A DNA stretch of 64,000 nt. Origin: Arthrobacter sp. 35W (GTDB lineage: Bacteria; Actinomycetota; Actinomycetes; Actinomycetales; Micrococcaceae). The position numbers and the translations under genes were made by a program. Under the pieces are notes generated by a model that saw only the letters and a program-made list of their open reading frames with translations, was not told the origin of the DNA and did not search any database. Position 1 is the first letter of the stretch, and every line of letters begins with the position of its first letter. Below, piece after piece: positions 45,892 to 53,945 of the stretch. The stretch spans positions 1,710,954 through 1,774,953 of the forward strand of contig NZ_KI519454.1 in the NCBI RefSeq assembly GCF_000482545.1, written 5' to 3'.

Positions 45892-47462
45892 GCTTTGTCC
45901 TCGCTGTTGTCAGTAACATTCCCAACGCCGACATTCCCAGTGCCGACATCCTCGGTGGCGTCCCCAATGGCACTCTTGGTGGCGTTCGCCGGGGTGTTCA
46001 CTGCGGCCTTGCCCGATGCCTTCCCTGCGCCCTTGCCACCGGCCTCGTGCGCGGCCTGGTGGGCTGCGGTCTTGGCTTCCTTGGCCGCGGCCCGTTCCTC
46101 ACGGGCGTCCGTCTTGGCCCGCTCCGCTGCAGCAGTCATGGCAATCAACGCTGCCGTGTCCGCGCGCTCGACGGCGGCCAGCGCCTGGGCGCGGATGTCG
46201 GCCATCTCGGCTGCCTTGGCCGCTGCCTTGGCGGCGGCCTTTTCGGCAAGGCGGGCGCGGGCGGCCAACCGCTCGCGCTCCTTCTTGGACGGGATGTGCA
46301 CGGCCTCGCCGACGGCGTCGACCTCGCTGACGGCGTTCGAGTGGTCAACGGTTTCGCGCTGCGACAGGATGAAGATGAAGACCATGGCGGCCAGGCCGAT
46401 GACGGCGGAGACCACCAGACCGGTGGTGCCAAAGCCGTGGGTTGGGCTGGCCAGCCATGCGGCCAGGCCGCCCACGATGGCTGCAGCGGGCAGCGTGAAC
46501 AGCCACGCCAGGCCGATCTTGCCGATGGCGCCCCAGCGGACCGTGGAGCCGGTGCGGCCAAGGCCGGATCCGATCACGGAGCCGGAGGCCACATGCGTGG
46601 TGGAGAGGGCGAAGCCCAGGTGCGAGGAGGCTAGGATGGCCGCCGCCGTGGAGGTTTCAGCCGCGAATCCCTGGGCGGGCTTGACGTCGGTCAGACCGCT
46701 GCCGAGGGTGCGGATGATGCGCCAACCACCGGCGTAGGTGCCGGCGGCAATGGCCACGGCACAGGCGGCAACAACCCAGAGGTGCGGGCCGGTGCCGGCG
46801 GTCTGCAGGCCGGAGGCAATCAGCACCAGAGTGATGACACCCATGGTCTTCTGGGCATCGTTGGTGCCGTGCGCCAGGGCCACCAGCGAGGAGGAGAAGA
46901 TCTGGCCGTAGCGGAAGCCGCCGCGCTTCTGGACTAGCTTGTCACCCGAATCCGGGTCGGTGCGGCGGGTGATGCCGTAGGCCAGCTTTGTACAGAGATA
47001 GGCCACACCGCCGGCAATGGCTGGGGCCAAAATGGCGGGCAGGATGACCTTGGAGAGGACGACGGCGAAGTCAACGGCGTCGAAACCCCAGGTGCCGACA
47101 ACGGCTGCACCGATCAGGCCGCCGAACAGGGCGTGCGAGGAGCTGGACGGCAGGCCCAGCAGCCAGGTGAACAGGTTCCACAGGACGGCTCCCAGCAGGC
47201 CGGCAAAGATGAGCTCCGGCGTGATGGACACGCCACCCTCCCCCTCGCGGATGATGCCGCCGGAAATGGTCTTGGCAACCTCGGTGGAAAGGAACGCGCC
47301 CACCAGATTCAGGATTGCTGCCAGGGCCACCGCCGTCCTGGGCTTGATGGCTCCCGTCGCAATGGGGGTCGCCATGGCATTCGCCGTGTCGTGGAAGCCG
47401 TTCGTGAAGTCGAAGAAAAGCGCCAGCGCTATGACTAGCACGACAATAAAGGTGAGATCCAC
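45888..47462 (-). CDS. pit: PiT-family inorganic phosphate transporter
   Basis: A 524-residue symporter of about ten helices with the two PiT signatures: GFHDTANAMATPIATGAI near the N-terminus and VALAHGTNDAQKTMGVITL in the second half. It should take up metal-phosphate or phosphate with H+ or Na+. The last 130 residues form a hydrophilic Ala/Lys/Glu-rich tail (from KKERERLAARARLAEKAAAK), probably a cytoplasmic coiled coil. The GTG at 47462 begins just before the first helix. The 73-residue membrane protein overlaps its end. Confidence 0.93.
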   Translation of the reverse strand: MDLTFIVVLVIALALFFDFTNGFHDTANAMATPIATGAIKPRTAVALAAILNLVGAFLSTEVAKTISGGIIREGEGGVSITPELIFAGLLGAVLWNLFTWLLGLPSSSSHALFGGLIGAAVVGTWGFDAVDFAVVLSKVILPAILAPAIAGGVAYLCTKLAYGITRRTDPDSGDKLVQKRGGFRYGQIFSSSLVALAHGTNDAQKTMGVITLVLIASGLQTAGTGPHLWVVAACAVAIAAGTYAGGWRIIRTLGSGLTDVKPAQGFAAETSTAAAILASSHLGFALSTTHVASGSVIGSGLGRTGSTVRWGAIGKIGLAWLFTLPAAAIVGGLAAWLASPTHGFGTTGLVVSAVIGLAAMVFIFILSQRETVDHSNAVSEVDAVGEAVHIPSKKERERLAARARLAEKAAAKAAAKAAEMADIRAQALAAVERADTAALIAMTAAAERAKTDAREERAAAKEAKTAAHQAAHEAGGKGAGKASGKAAVNTPANATKSAIGDATEDVGTGNVGVGNVTDNSEDKA

Positions 47463-47537
47463 CCGCGATCCAATCTGAAGTGGGCAAGTGCGGACTTCAC
47501 AAAAGTTTAGTGGGTGTTCACCGTCCGTTGGTACACG

Positions 47538-47549
47538 CACACTAGTGTG
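47538..47549. promoter_or_regulatory. CACACTAGTGTG palindrome between pit and pirin
   Basis: A perfect 12-bp palindrome within the 209-nt gap between the divergent pit and pirin genes. It could be a repressor site for either; no specific regulator is implied. Confidence 0.45.
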
Positions 47550-47671
47550 CCCCCTGCACCGTGGCGGGCAGGTCGTAGGATCGACAGTGGCACGGGGGCC
47601 AATCGGCACTGGTGTGAAATGCGGCACGTCGTGTGCCTTTGGTCCGGCTCTTTCCCCTGGGAGGAACACAC

Positions 47672-48667
47672 ATGAGCAATCTGGAATCCGCTCCCGAAGA
47701 ACTGGTGTGCGGCAGCGGCCCGCAGCCGCCGTCGCTTGAAGTGCTCGAACCGCGCATGGTCCCCCTGGGCGGACCGCGGGCCATGACGGTCCGCCGCACA
47801 CTCCCCCAGCGCAGCCGCTCGCTGATCGGCGCCTGGTGCTTCCTGGACCACTACGGCCCCGATCCGGTGGCCGGGACCGGCGGCATGGTGGTGCCGCCAC
47901 ATCCGCACACCGGGCTGCAAACCATCTCCTGGCTGTTCACCGGCGAGGTGGAGCACCGCGACAGCGCCGGCCACCACGCGATGGTCCGCCCGGGCGAACT
48001 CCATCTGATGACGGCCGGCCGGGGCATCAGCCACTCGGAGGTCTCCACCCCGGGAACCGCCGTGCTGCATGGAGCCCAGCTCTGGGTGGCGCTGCCCGAG
48101 GGCGACAGGTTCACGGCACCGGACTTCGAGAGCTACCGGCCGCCGGCAGTGTTGGGCGGCGGCGTCCAGCTGCGGGTGTTCCTTGGCTCGCTCGGCGGGC
48201 AGCATTCACCGGTGGCAACGTTCACCCCGCTGCTGGGGGCCGAGGTGGTGCTGGACGCCGGTGCCTCGGTGGCGTATCCGGTGGACCCTGGCTTTGAATT
48301 CGGCGTACTCCTGGACAGTGGCGGCGTAAGTGTCAACGGCCGCGACCTGGCGGCGCACCAGCTGGGCGCACTACCGGTGGGGGCAACAACCCTGCAGTTC
48401 ACGGCGGGGCCACAGGGCGCGAGGCTGCTGGTGCTCGGCGGCACACCGTTGGGCGAGTCCATTGTGATGTGGTGGAACTTCGTGGGCCGCAGCCACGAAG
48501 AGATCATGGCGTTCCGCGCCGATTGGCAGCGCGACGCCGGCTTTGAACCGGCCGCCGAGGACGGAACAGGTCCGGGGGAACGCCGGTTCGGACTGCCTTC
48601 GGGCCAGGACCTGGCACCGCTGCCGGCGCCCGTCCTGCCCACCATCCGGCTGAAGCCCCGCGGTTAA
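47672..48667 (+). CDS. Pirin-family protein
   Basis: A 331-residue bicupin. The N-terminal cupin has the pirin metal-binding set PPHPHTGLQTISWLFTGEVEHRDS and GRGISHSE, including the His-x-His pair, and the C-terminal domain ends GGTPLGESIVMWWNFVGRS. Bacterial pirins include quercetinase-like dioxygenases and regulators; which applies here is not known. The ATG at 47672 is preceded by GGGAGG. It is divergent from the pit operon. Confidence 0.9.
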   Translation: MSNLESAPEELVCGSGPQPPSLEVLEPRMVPLGGPRAMTVRRTLPQRSRSLIGAWCFLDHYGPDPVAGTGGMVVPPHPHTGLQTISWLFTGEVEHRDSAGHHAMVRPGELHLMTAGRGISHSEVSTPGTAVLHGAQLWVALPEGDRFTAPDFESYRPPAVLGGGVQLRVFLGSLGGQHSPVATFTPLLGAEVVLDAGASVAYPVDPGFEFGVLLDSGGVSVNGRDLAAHQLGALPVGATTLQFTAGPQGARLLVLGGTPLGESIVMWWNFVGRSHEEIMAFRADWQRDAGFEPAAEDGTGPGERRFGLPSGQDLAPLPAPVLPTIRLKPRG

Positions 48668-48672
48668 GCGTC

Positions 48673-48704
48673 GACGGCGCCCGGCAGGCTCGCCGGGCGC
48701 CGTC
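48673..48704. terminator. Terminator hairpin between pirin and the LLM gene
   Basis: A perfect 13-bp stem (48673-48685 with 48692-48704), 6-nt loop, shared by two convergent genes. It has no clear T-run. Confidence 0.75.
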
Positions 48705-48713
48705 ATCGAACCT

Positions 48714-49757
48714 CTAAGCTTCGGCGAGCTGCTCCCGCACCAGCGGCGCCACCTCGGTGCCGTAAAGGCGGATGCTTTCCATCAACTGGTCATGGCCCAG
48801 GGTGCCGTGGCTGTACTTCAGATCGAAGCGGGACAGGCCCAGACCCTTGGCCACCTTGACGATCTTCGAGGCCACCGTCTGGGGCGAACCGACAAACAGC
48901 GCGCCATCGGGCCCGGCCGTCTCCTCAAACTGCGCCCGGCTCATCGGGCCCCAGCCCCGCTCGCGGCCAATGCGCGAGGAGTTCTTCAGGTAGTGCGGCC
49001 ACAGCTCATCCAGCGCCTGCTGGTCCGTGGCGGCAATGTGGCCGGGCGAGTGCACACCAATGGGCTGCTCCGGCTGGCCGAATTCCTTCAGTGCACGGTG
49101 GTAGAGCTCGGTGAACGGCGCGAACTGCATCGGCTCCCCGCCAATGATGGCCAGCATCAGGGGCAGGCCGTGGTGTGCGGCACGGACCACCGACTGCGGG
49201 CTGCCGCCGACGGCGACCCAGGTCTTCAGCTCGCCGTTCTCCAATGGCGGGTAGACCATCTGGTTGGAAAGGGCGGCGCGGGTGTCGCCGGACCACGTCA
49301 CCGGGCCCTGCCTGCGCAGCTGGGTGAAGAGATCCAGCTTCTCCTCATACAACTTCTCGTAGTCGGTCAGGTCGAAGCCGAACAGCGGGAAGGACTCCGT
49401 GAAGGAGCCGCGGCCCAGGATGACCTCCGCGCGGCCGTTGGAGACGGCGTCGAGCGTGGAGAAGCGTTGGAAGACGCGCACCGGATCGTCGGAGCTGAGC
49501 ACCGTGACGGCGGAACCGAGGCGGATTTTCTCCGTCCGGCCCGCGAGGGCCGCCAGCACCATGTCGGGGGCGGAGATGGCGTAGTCGTCGCGGTGGTGCT
49601 CGCCGACGCCGAAGAAGTCCAGGCCCACCTGATCGGCCAGCACGCCCTGCTCGACGACGTCGCGGATGGACTGGGCCGCCGGCTTCAGCTCCCCGGACGC
49701 ATCCAGGGTCATGTCCCCGAAGGTGTCCAATCCAAGTTCAAACTGCTGCCCGTCCAT
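48714..49757 (-). CDS. LLM-class flavin-dependent oxidoreductase
   Basis: A 347-residue TIM-barrel protein of the bacterial luciferase-like monooxygenase family. Motifs: FFGVGEHHRDDYAISAP, IRLGSAVTVLSSDDPVRVFQRF, RAEVILGRGSF and AVGGSPQSVV. It probably uses reduced FMN or F420; the substrate is unknown. GAAGGAGCGGC precedes the ATG at 49757. It is a single gene, with a promoter region of about 110 nt that contains a short tandem repeat. Confidence 0.9.
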   Translation of the reverse strand: MDGQQFELGLDTFGDMTLDASGELKPAAQSIRDVVEQGVLADQVGLDFFGVGEHHRDDYAISAPDMVLAALAGRTEKIRLGSAVTVLSSDDPVRVFQRFSTLDAVSNGRAEVILGRGSFTESFPLFGFDLTDYEKLYEEKLDLFTQLRRQGPVTWSGDTRAALSNQMVYPPLENGELKTWVAVGGSPQSVVRAAHHGLPLMLAIIGGEPMQFAPFTELYHRALKEFGQPEQPIGVHSPGHIAATDQQALDELWPHYLKNSSRIGRERGWGPMSRAQFEETAGPDGALFVGSPQTVASKIVKVAKGLGLSRFDLKYSHGTLGHDQLMESIRLYGTEVAPLVREQLAEA

Positions 49758-49832
49758 GCCGCTCCTTCATCCAAATTCCATGCGTTTGCATCTAGTGGAA
49801 CCGGGGCTGTGCGGAAACTATTCCCCGTGGAA

Positions 49833-49860
49833 TTCCCTGGGCCTTCCCTGGGCCTTCCCT
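49833..49860. repeat. Short tandem repeat TTCCCTGGGCC
   Basis: Two and a half copies of an 11-bp unit between the LLM gene start and the aminotransferase stop. No function is evident. Confidence 0.7.
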
Positions 49861-49869
49861 TTGGGGACC

Positions 49870-51096
49870 CTAGGCGGCGGCCTTGCTGCGGTACACGGCC
49901 AGGAACGAGCCGATCCGCCGCACGGCCTCCTCGATGTCCGTCACGGAGGGGAGGATCACGAACCGGAAGTGGTCCGGCGTCGGCCAGTGGAAGGCCGTGC
50001 CGTGGGAGACGAGGATCTTCTGGTCCTGCAGCAGGTCGATGACAAACTTCTCATCGTCCGCAATGGGGTAGACGGCAGGATCCAGCCTCACGAAGAGGTA
50101 CATGGCACCGGCGGCCGGGACGCAGCTGACGCCGGGGATGGCGGTGAGCAGATCCACGGCCCTGTCGCGCTGCTCGCGCAGCCGCCCACCGGGCTTCGTG
50201 AGGTCGTTGATGCTTTGGTAGCCGCCCAGCGAGGTCTGGATCGCATGCTGTGCTGGCACATTGGCGCACAGGCGCAGCGAGGCGAGCAGTTCCAGCGATT
50301 CCTTGAACCCGGCCATCGCTGCACGGGGTCCGGAGAGGGCCACCCAGCCGGCCCGGTAGCCGGGCATCCGATAGGCCTTGGACAGGCCGCTGAAGGTGAG
50401 GGTGGCGACGTCGGCGGCGACCGAGGCCATGTGGATGTGCTTGGCCCCGTCGTAGAGGATCTTCTCGTAGATCTCATCGGAGAAGAGCACCAGGTCGTGG
50501 CGGCGCGCCAGCTCGGCGAATTGCTCCAGAATGTGGCGCGGGTAGACGGCACCGGTGGGATTGTTCGGGTTGATGACCACGATGGCACGGGTGGCGGGGG
50601 TGATCTTGGCCTCGACGTCGGCCATGTCCGGCCACCACTGGTTGTCTTCATCGCAGAGGTAGTGCACCGGAACACCTCCGGTGAGCGTCACCGAGGCGGT
50701 CCACAGCGGGTAGTCCGGGGCCGGGATGAGGACCTCGTCCCCATTTTCCAGGAAGGCCTGCAGGGTCATGGAGATGAGCTCGCTGACGCCGTTGCCGACA
50801 AAGATGTCCTCGACGCCGATCTGCATCAGCCCGCGCGTCTGGTAGTACTGCGAGATGGCCGTCCGGGCCGAGAAGATGCCCTTGGAATCGCTGTAGCCCT
50901 GGGCGCCGCGCAGGTGGTGGATCATGTCCACCACGATGGATTCCGGCGCTTCCAGCCCGAAGGGCGCCGTATCCCCAAGGTTCATCCGCAGGATCCGGTG
51001 GCCCTCGGCCTCCATTTTCTGGGCGGCATGCAGGATGGGTCCGCGGAGTTCGTAACGGACATTGGCCAGCTTGGAAGAGTATTGCATCGGGCGCAT
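49870..51096 (-). CDS. Alanine/aspartate-type aminotransferase (AlaA-like)
   Basis: A 408-residue fold-type I PLP enzyme. Motifs: IFVGNGVSELISM, APDYPLWTASVTL, INPNNPTGAVYP, SDEIYEKILYDG and the PLP-lysine region FSGLSKAYRMPGYRAGW. Close relatives are AlaA-type glutamate-pyruvate aminotransferases, so it probably makes alanine, though other 2-oxo acids are possible. The ATG at 51096 begins the conserved region; a GTG five codons upstream at 51111 is an alternative. The ABC permease gene lies upstream on the same strand. Confidence 0.9.
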   Translation of the reverse strand: MRPMQYSSKLANVRYELRGPILHAAQKMEAEGHRILRMNLGDTAPFGLEAPESIVVDMIHHLRGAQGYSDSKGIFSARTAISQYYQTRGLMQIGVEDIFVGNGVSELISMTLQAFLENGDEVLIPAPDYPLWTASVTLTGGVPVHYLCDEDNQWWPDMADVEAKITPATRAIVVINPNNPTGAVYPRHILEQFAELARRHDLVLFSDEIYEKILYDGAKHIHMASVAADVATLTFSGLSKAYRMPGYRAGWVALSGPRAAMAGFKESLELLASLRLCANVPAQHAIQTSLGGYQSINDLTKPGGRLREQRDRAVDLLTAIPGVSCVPAAGAMYLFVRLDPAVYPIADDEKFVIDLLQDQKILVSHGTAFHWPTPDHFRFVILPSVTDIEEAVRRIGSFLAVYRSKAAA

Positions 51097-51155
51097 GCCC
51101 AATCTTTTCACATCGGCATCCCTGCCCCGCGACCCGCCGCGGCCATGTGACGGGG

Positions 51156-51965
51156 TTAGGCCCCCACATCCCGCTGGGCCAGCACGGCCGCCGCCGCGGC
51201 AGTGAACACCGCCGAGAGCCCGTAGATGGCGGCCACGGCGCCCCAGTCCGGTCCATTGGCCAGCGGCGCATTGCCGTAGGCCCAGTGGTATGGAGACAGG
51301 CCGTGCAGCCAGGAGAGATCGCTGCTTTGGTTGCCCAGGGCATTGAAGGCATAGCCCGCCACTGCCACTGCGGCACCGGCGGCCAGGCCATGGAAGCGCC
51401 GCCCGCCGATGGCTCCGGCAGCCAGCGCCGCCGTCCCACTGAGCAAGGCAAGGCCGGCAAAGAGCAGCACGCCGCCGGCCGCGTGCCCGGGGCCCACCCC
51501 CAGTTGGGATGGGCCGCTGAGCACCACGATGGTGGCCAGCACGACGGCGGACAGCACCGCCACGCGCACGGCGAGGGCCGCGGCCCGTTCCAGGACCACC
51601 TGCACGCGGGAGACGCCGTGGGCCAGGGTTAATTCCAGCAGCCCCGCCTCCTCATCACCGCCGATGGCTGCCGCGCCCCACGCCACGGAGGCGATGGACA
51701 TCAGCAGGAAGCCCATGAGGCCAAAGAAGGTGGCCTGCGTGTAGCCGGCGCCGGTGGCGATCTGGTCGTAGTTCAGGGCCCGGATGAGCTCTGGCGGAAG
51801 CGAGTCAAGCAGTTGCTTCATCTGGGCGTTGCCACCGATGGCCGGGTAGAGCGGCAGGTAGAGGGACATGACGGCCACCAGCCCCACCGCCCAGGCCAGG
51901 GTGGAGCGCCAACTGTCTGCGAGGGCCCGGCGCATCAAGGGCAGGGCGGCACCTGGGGTTTTCAC
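51156..51965 (-). CDS. ABC transporter permease
   Basis: A 269-residue membrane protein with six predicted helices and large extracytoplasmic loops between helices 1 and 2 (about 40-75), as in ABC-2 type permeases. It overlaps the ATPase gene upstream (4 nt), so the two form one exporter. Possible substrates include antibiotics or lipids; no substrate can be inferred. It has no binding-protein partner, which fits an efflux system. Confidence 0.85.
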   Translation of the reverse strand: MKTPGAALPLMRRALADSWRSTLAWAVGLVAVMSLYLPLYPAIGGNAQMKQLLDSLPPELIRALNYDQIATGAGYTQATFFGLMGFLLMSIASVAWGAAAIGGDEEAGLLELTLAHGVSRVQVVLERAAALAVRVAVLSAVVLATIVVLSGPSQLGVGPGHAAGGVLLFAGLALLSGTAALAAGAIGGRRFHGLAAGAAVAVAGYAFNALGNQSSDLSWLHGLSPYHWAYGNAPLANGPDWGAVAAIYGLSAVFTAAAAAVLAQRDVGA

Positions 51966-52939
51966 GGCCGGACCTCTTCCGAGTAGAGGGACAGCACGGC
52001 CTCTTCGAGGTCCGGCTCCTCCAGAACGAGGTCGTGCAGCTCAACGGCGGCCAACGCCCGCACCAGGGCCGAGACGCCGTCCTCCAGCACACCCGTTGCC
52101 TCCACCATGCCTGCGGCACCGACACTGTGGACCGCCAGGCGGGCGACGCCGGGCACCCCCTGCAGCAATGCGGCCAACTTCTCGGGGCTGGTATTGCCGG
52201 CCACCAGCCGCAGCCGCCGCGTTGCCGTGGCCCGCAGTTCCTCCACGGTGGCGATGGTGGTGATCTTGCCCTCGCGCAGAATGGCCACCTCGTCGGCCAC
52301 GGCCTGGATCTCGCTGAGCACGTGGGAAGAGAGGAACACCGTCTGGCCCTTCGCCCGCGCCTCGTGCAGCAGGGCCAGGAACTCCGCCTGCATGAGGGGG
52401 TCCAGGCCGCTGGTGGGTTCATCCAGCACCAGAAGCTCGGGATCGTGCATGAAGGCCTGGACCAGCCCCAGCTTCTGCTTGTTGCCCTTGGAGAGGCGGC
52501 GGATCTGCACGTCCAGATCCAAATCCAGCCGCTCGGCAAGCTCCCGGACACGGCCGGGGCGGACGGGGCCGCTCAGCTCGCCATAGTGCTCCACGAGCCG
52601 CCGGCCCGTGGTGCGGGCCTGCAGAATCAGATCGCCGGGCAGATAGCCGATGCGCCGGCGCAGCGCCGGCCCGCCCCGCCGAGGATCCTCGCCCAGCAGG
52701 GCCAACTCCCCCGAGCTGGGGCGGATGATGTCCAGCAGGGCGCGCATCGTGGTGGTCTTGCCGGCACCGTTGGGCCCGATCATGCCGAAGATGGTGCCAC
52801 GCTCAACGGTGAAGTCCAGACCGTGCAGCACTTCCTTGGACCCATAGGACTTGCGCAGCCCGCGGACGGTGATGGCCGCGGGCTGGTGCGGCATGCCAGT
52901 GCGTGGCTGCTGGGCGGAAGCGGTGCCGGATGGGCGCAT
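51962..52939 (-). CDS. ABC transporter ATP-binding protein (DRA/CcmA type)
   Basis: A 325-residue ATPase. Walker A GMIGPNGAGKTTTM, signature RLSKGNKQKLGLV, Walker B LLVLDEPTSGLDPLM and the H-loop SSHVLSE are present, followed by a C-terminal extension of about 90 residues typical of multidrug DrrA/CcmA-type ATPases. The start is uncertain: the ATG at 52939 stands 7 nt after TAGCAT, suiting a leaderless mRNA; an ATG at 52894 is also possible. It is cotranscribed with the permease. Confidence 0.9.
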   Translation of the reverse strand: MRPSGTASAQQPRTGMPHQPAAITVRGLRKSYGSKEVLHGLDFTVERGTIFGMIGPNGAGKTTTMRALLDIIRPSSGELALLGEDPRRGGPALRRRIGYLPGDLILQARTTGRRLVEHYGELSGPVRPGRVRELAERLDLDLDVQIRRLSKGNKQKLGLVQAFMHDPELLVLDEPTSGLDPLMQAEFLALLHEARAKGQTVFLSSHVLSEIQAVADEVAILREGKITTIATVEELRATATRRLRLVAGNTSPEKLAALLQGVPGVARLAVHSVGAAGMVEATGVLEDGVSALVRALAAVELHDLVLEEPDLEEAVLSLYSEEVRP

Positions 52940-52946
52940 GGATACG

Positions 52947-52952
52947 ATGCTA
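52947..52952 (-). promoter_or_regulatory. -10 box of a leaderless promoter (ABC ATPase gene)
   Basis: On the minus strand TAGCAT stands 7 nt before the ATG at 52939; no Shine-Dalgarno sequence is present. Confidence 0.5.
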
Positions 52953-53010
52953 GGCACACGGGCGGCTTCCGTACAGGGGAACCGTGAGGGGGATCCGCGC
53001 CGGGCGGCAG

Positions 53011-53164
53011 AGGCCCCACCCACCCATGAGTGCTTCGTCACAATGGCAAAGTTTTCCCCCGCCGATAGCACACGCCCAGGGGGCGCGCCGACGGCGGGAA
53101 GTTGCTAGGCTGGAGAGCTTGCTATGCCGTGCCTGTGGGGAGGGACGGAAGGCCCCACCCACCC
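53011..53164. repeat. Pair of 15-bp direct repeats in the ABC/UDG-like intergenic region
   Basis: AGGCCCCACCCACCC occurs at 53011-53025 and 53150-53164, 139 bp apart. The 245-nt gap otherwise holds the divergent promoters of the ABC ATPase gene and the UDG-like gene (TAGGCT at 53106-53111 is a plausible -10 box for the latter). No small gene is credible. Confidence 0.65.
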
Positions 53165-53184
53165 CCGAGGAGACTTAACACTCA

Positions 53185-53820
53185 ATGCAGTCCGTGGCAA
53201 CCGAATCGCACAGCGAACAGCTCTGGAACCGCCGGTACGACGAGAACGTCGGCGAGGTAAACCGCCTTCTTGACACCTTGGGCGAAGCGCGTCCCGACAT
53301 GCAGGTTCCCTATGTCGATCCGATCCATGATGTGGATGAGTGCCGCATCATCAGCCTGTACTCCAACGTCGGCACGGCCGACGAGTCAGGCTTCATCACC
53401 GCCGGCGATCCCCAGGCTTCCACCCGCCTGCTGGGCGTGCACTGGCAGCTGGGCCTGCGCCCGAGCTACGTGATGCCGTGGAACGTCCACCCGTGGTTCA
53501 CCCCGGGCGAGCCCAACGGCCGCCTCACCGCACCGCAGATCGAGGCAGGCCTGCGCCCGCTCGTGAAGCTGCTGGCATTGGTGCCGCGCGCCTCTGCCCT
53601 GGTTGCCCACGGCACCGAGGCCCACCGCCTTGCCGACCAGCTGGCCAAGGCCCAGAGCCACACGCTGTACAAGCGCGGCTTTGGCATCTACAAGGTCAAG
53701 TCCCCCGGTGGACGCAGCTTCGCCGGCTCCCCGGAGCGCCAGGAGCAGTGGCTGCTGGAGATCGCCAAGGCCTACGCGGAGTCCATGACCCGCTGCGGCG
53801 TGCCCGTCAAGGGCCGCTAG
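53185..53820 (+). CDS. Uracil-DNA glycosylase-like family protein
   Basis: A 211-residue cytosolic protein resembling actinobacterial proteins of the uracil-DNA glycosylase superfamily. ISLYSNVGT, FITAGDPQASTRLL, VMPWNVHPWF (about 97-106) and ALVAHGTEAHRLADQL are in the expected order, but the active-site motifs differ from classical UDG families, and catalytic activity is not demonstrated. GAGGAG lies about 12 nt upstream of the ATG. A strong terminator follows the stop. Confidence 0.6.
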   Translation: MQSVATESHSEQLWNRRYDENVGEVNRLLDTLGEARPDMQVPYVDPIHDVDECRIISLYSNVGTADESGFITAGDPQASTRLLGVHWQLGLRPSYVMPWNVHPWFTPGEPNGRLTAPQIEAGLRPLVKLLALVPRASALVAHGTEAHRLADQLAKAQSHTLYKRGFGIYKVKSPGGRSFAGSPERQEQWLLEIAKAYAESMTRCGVPVKGR

Positions 53821-53835
53821 AAGACTGCTGGATGC

Positions 53836-53883
53836 GGAGGCGCTGGCCGGACACCTGATGGTGCCGGACAGCGCCTCCTTTTT
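53836..53883 (+). terminator. Rho-independent terminator of the UDG-like gene
   Basis: GGAGGCGCT (53836-53844) pairs with AGCGCCTCC (53870-53878), with further inner pairing of GTCCGGC with GCCGGAC, and is followed directly by a run of five to six T residues. Confidence 0.9.
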
Positions 53884-53908
53884 CTTGGCCGGACTTTCTT
53901 GGCCGGAC
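53881..53908. repeat. Tandem 14-bp duplication TTTCTTGGCCGGAC
   Basis: Two exact adjacent copies (53881-53894 and 53895-53908) just after the terminator T-run. It is probably a slippage product. Confidence 0.8.
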
Positions 53909-53945
53909 ACCGGTTCCGGCCGCCCTTTCACATCTGCCCCTGCTC

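Noticed and set aside
46200-46300. Short repeats of GCC/GGC-rich sequence in the tail of the PiT gene
   Set aside because: They encode the Ala/Lys/Glu-rich coiled-coil tail and reflect codon repetition, not an independent DNA element.
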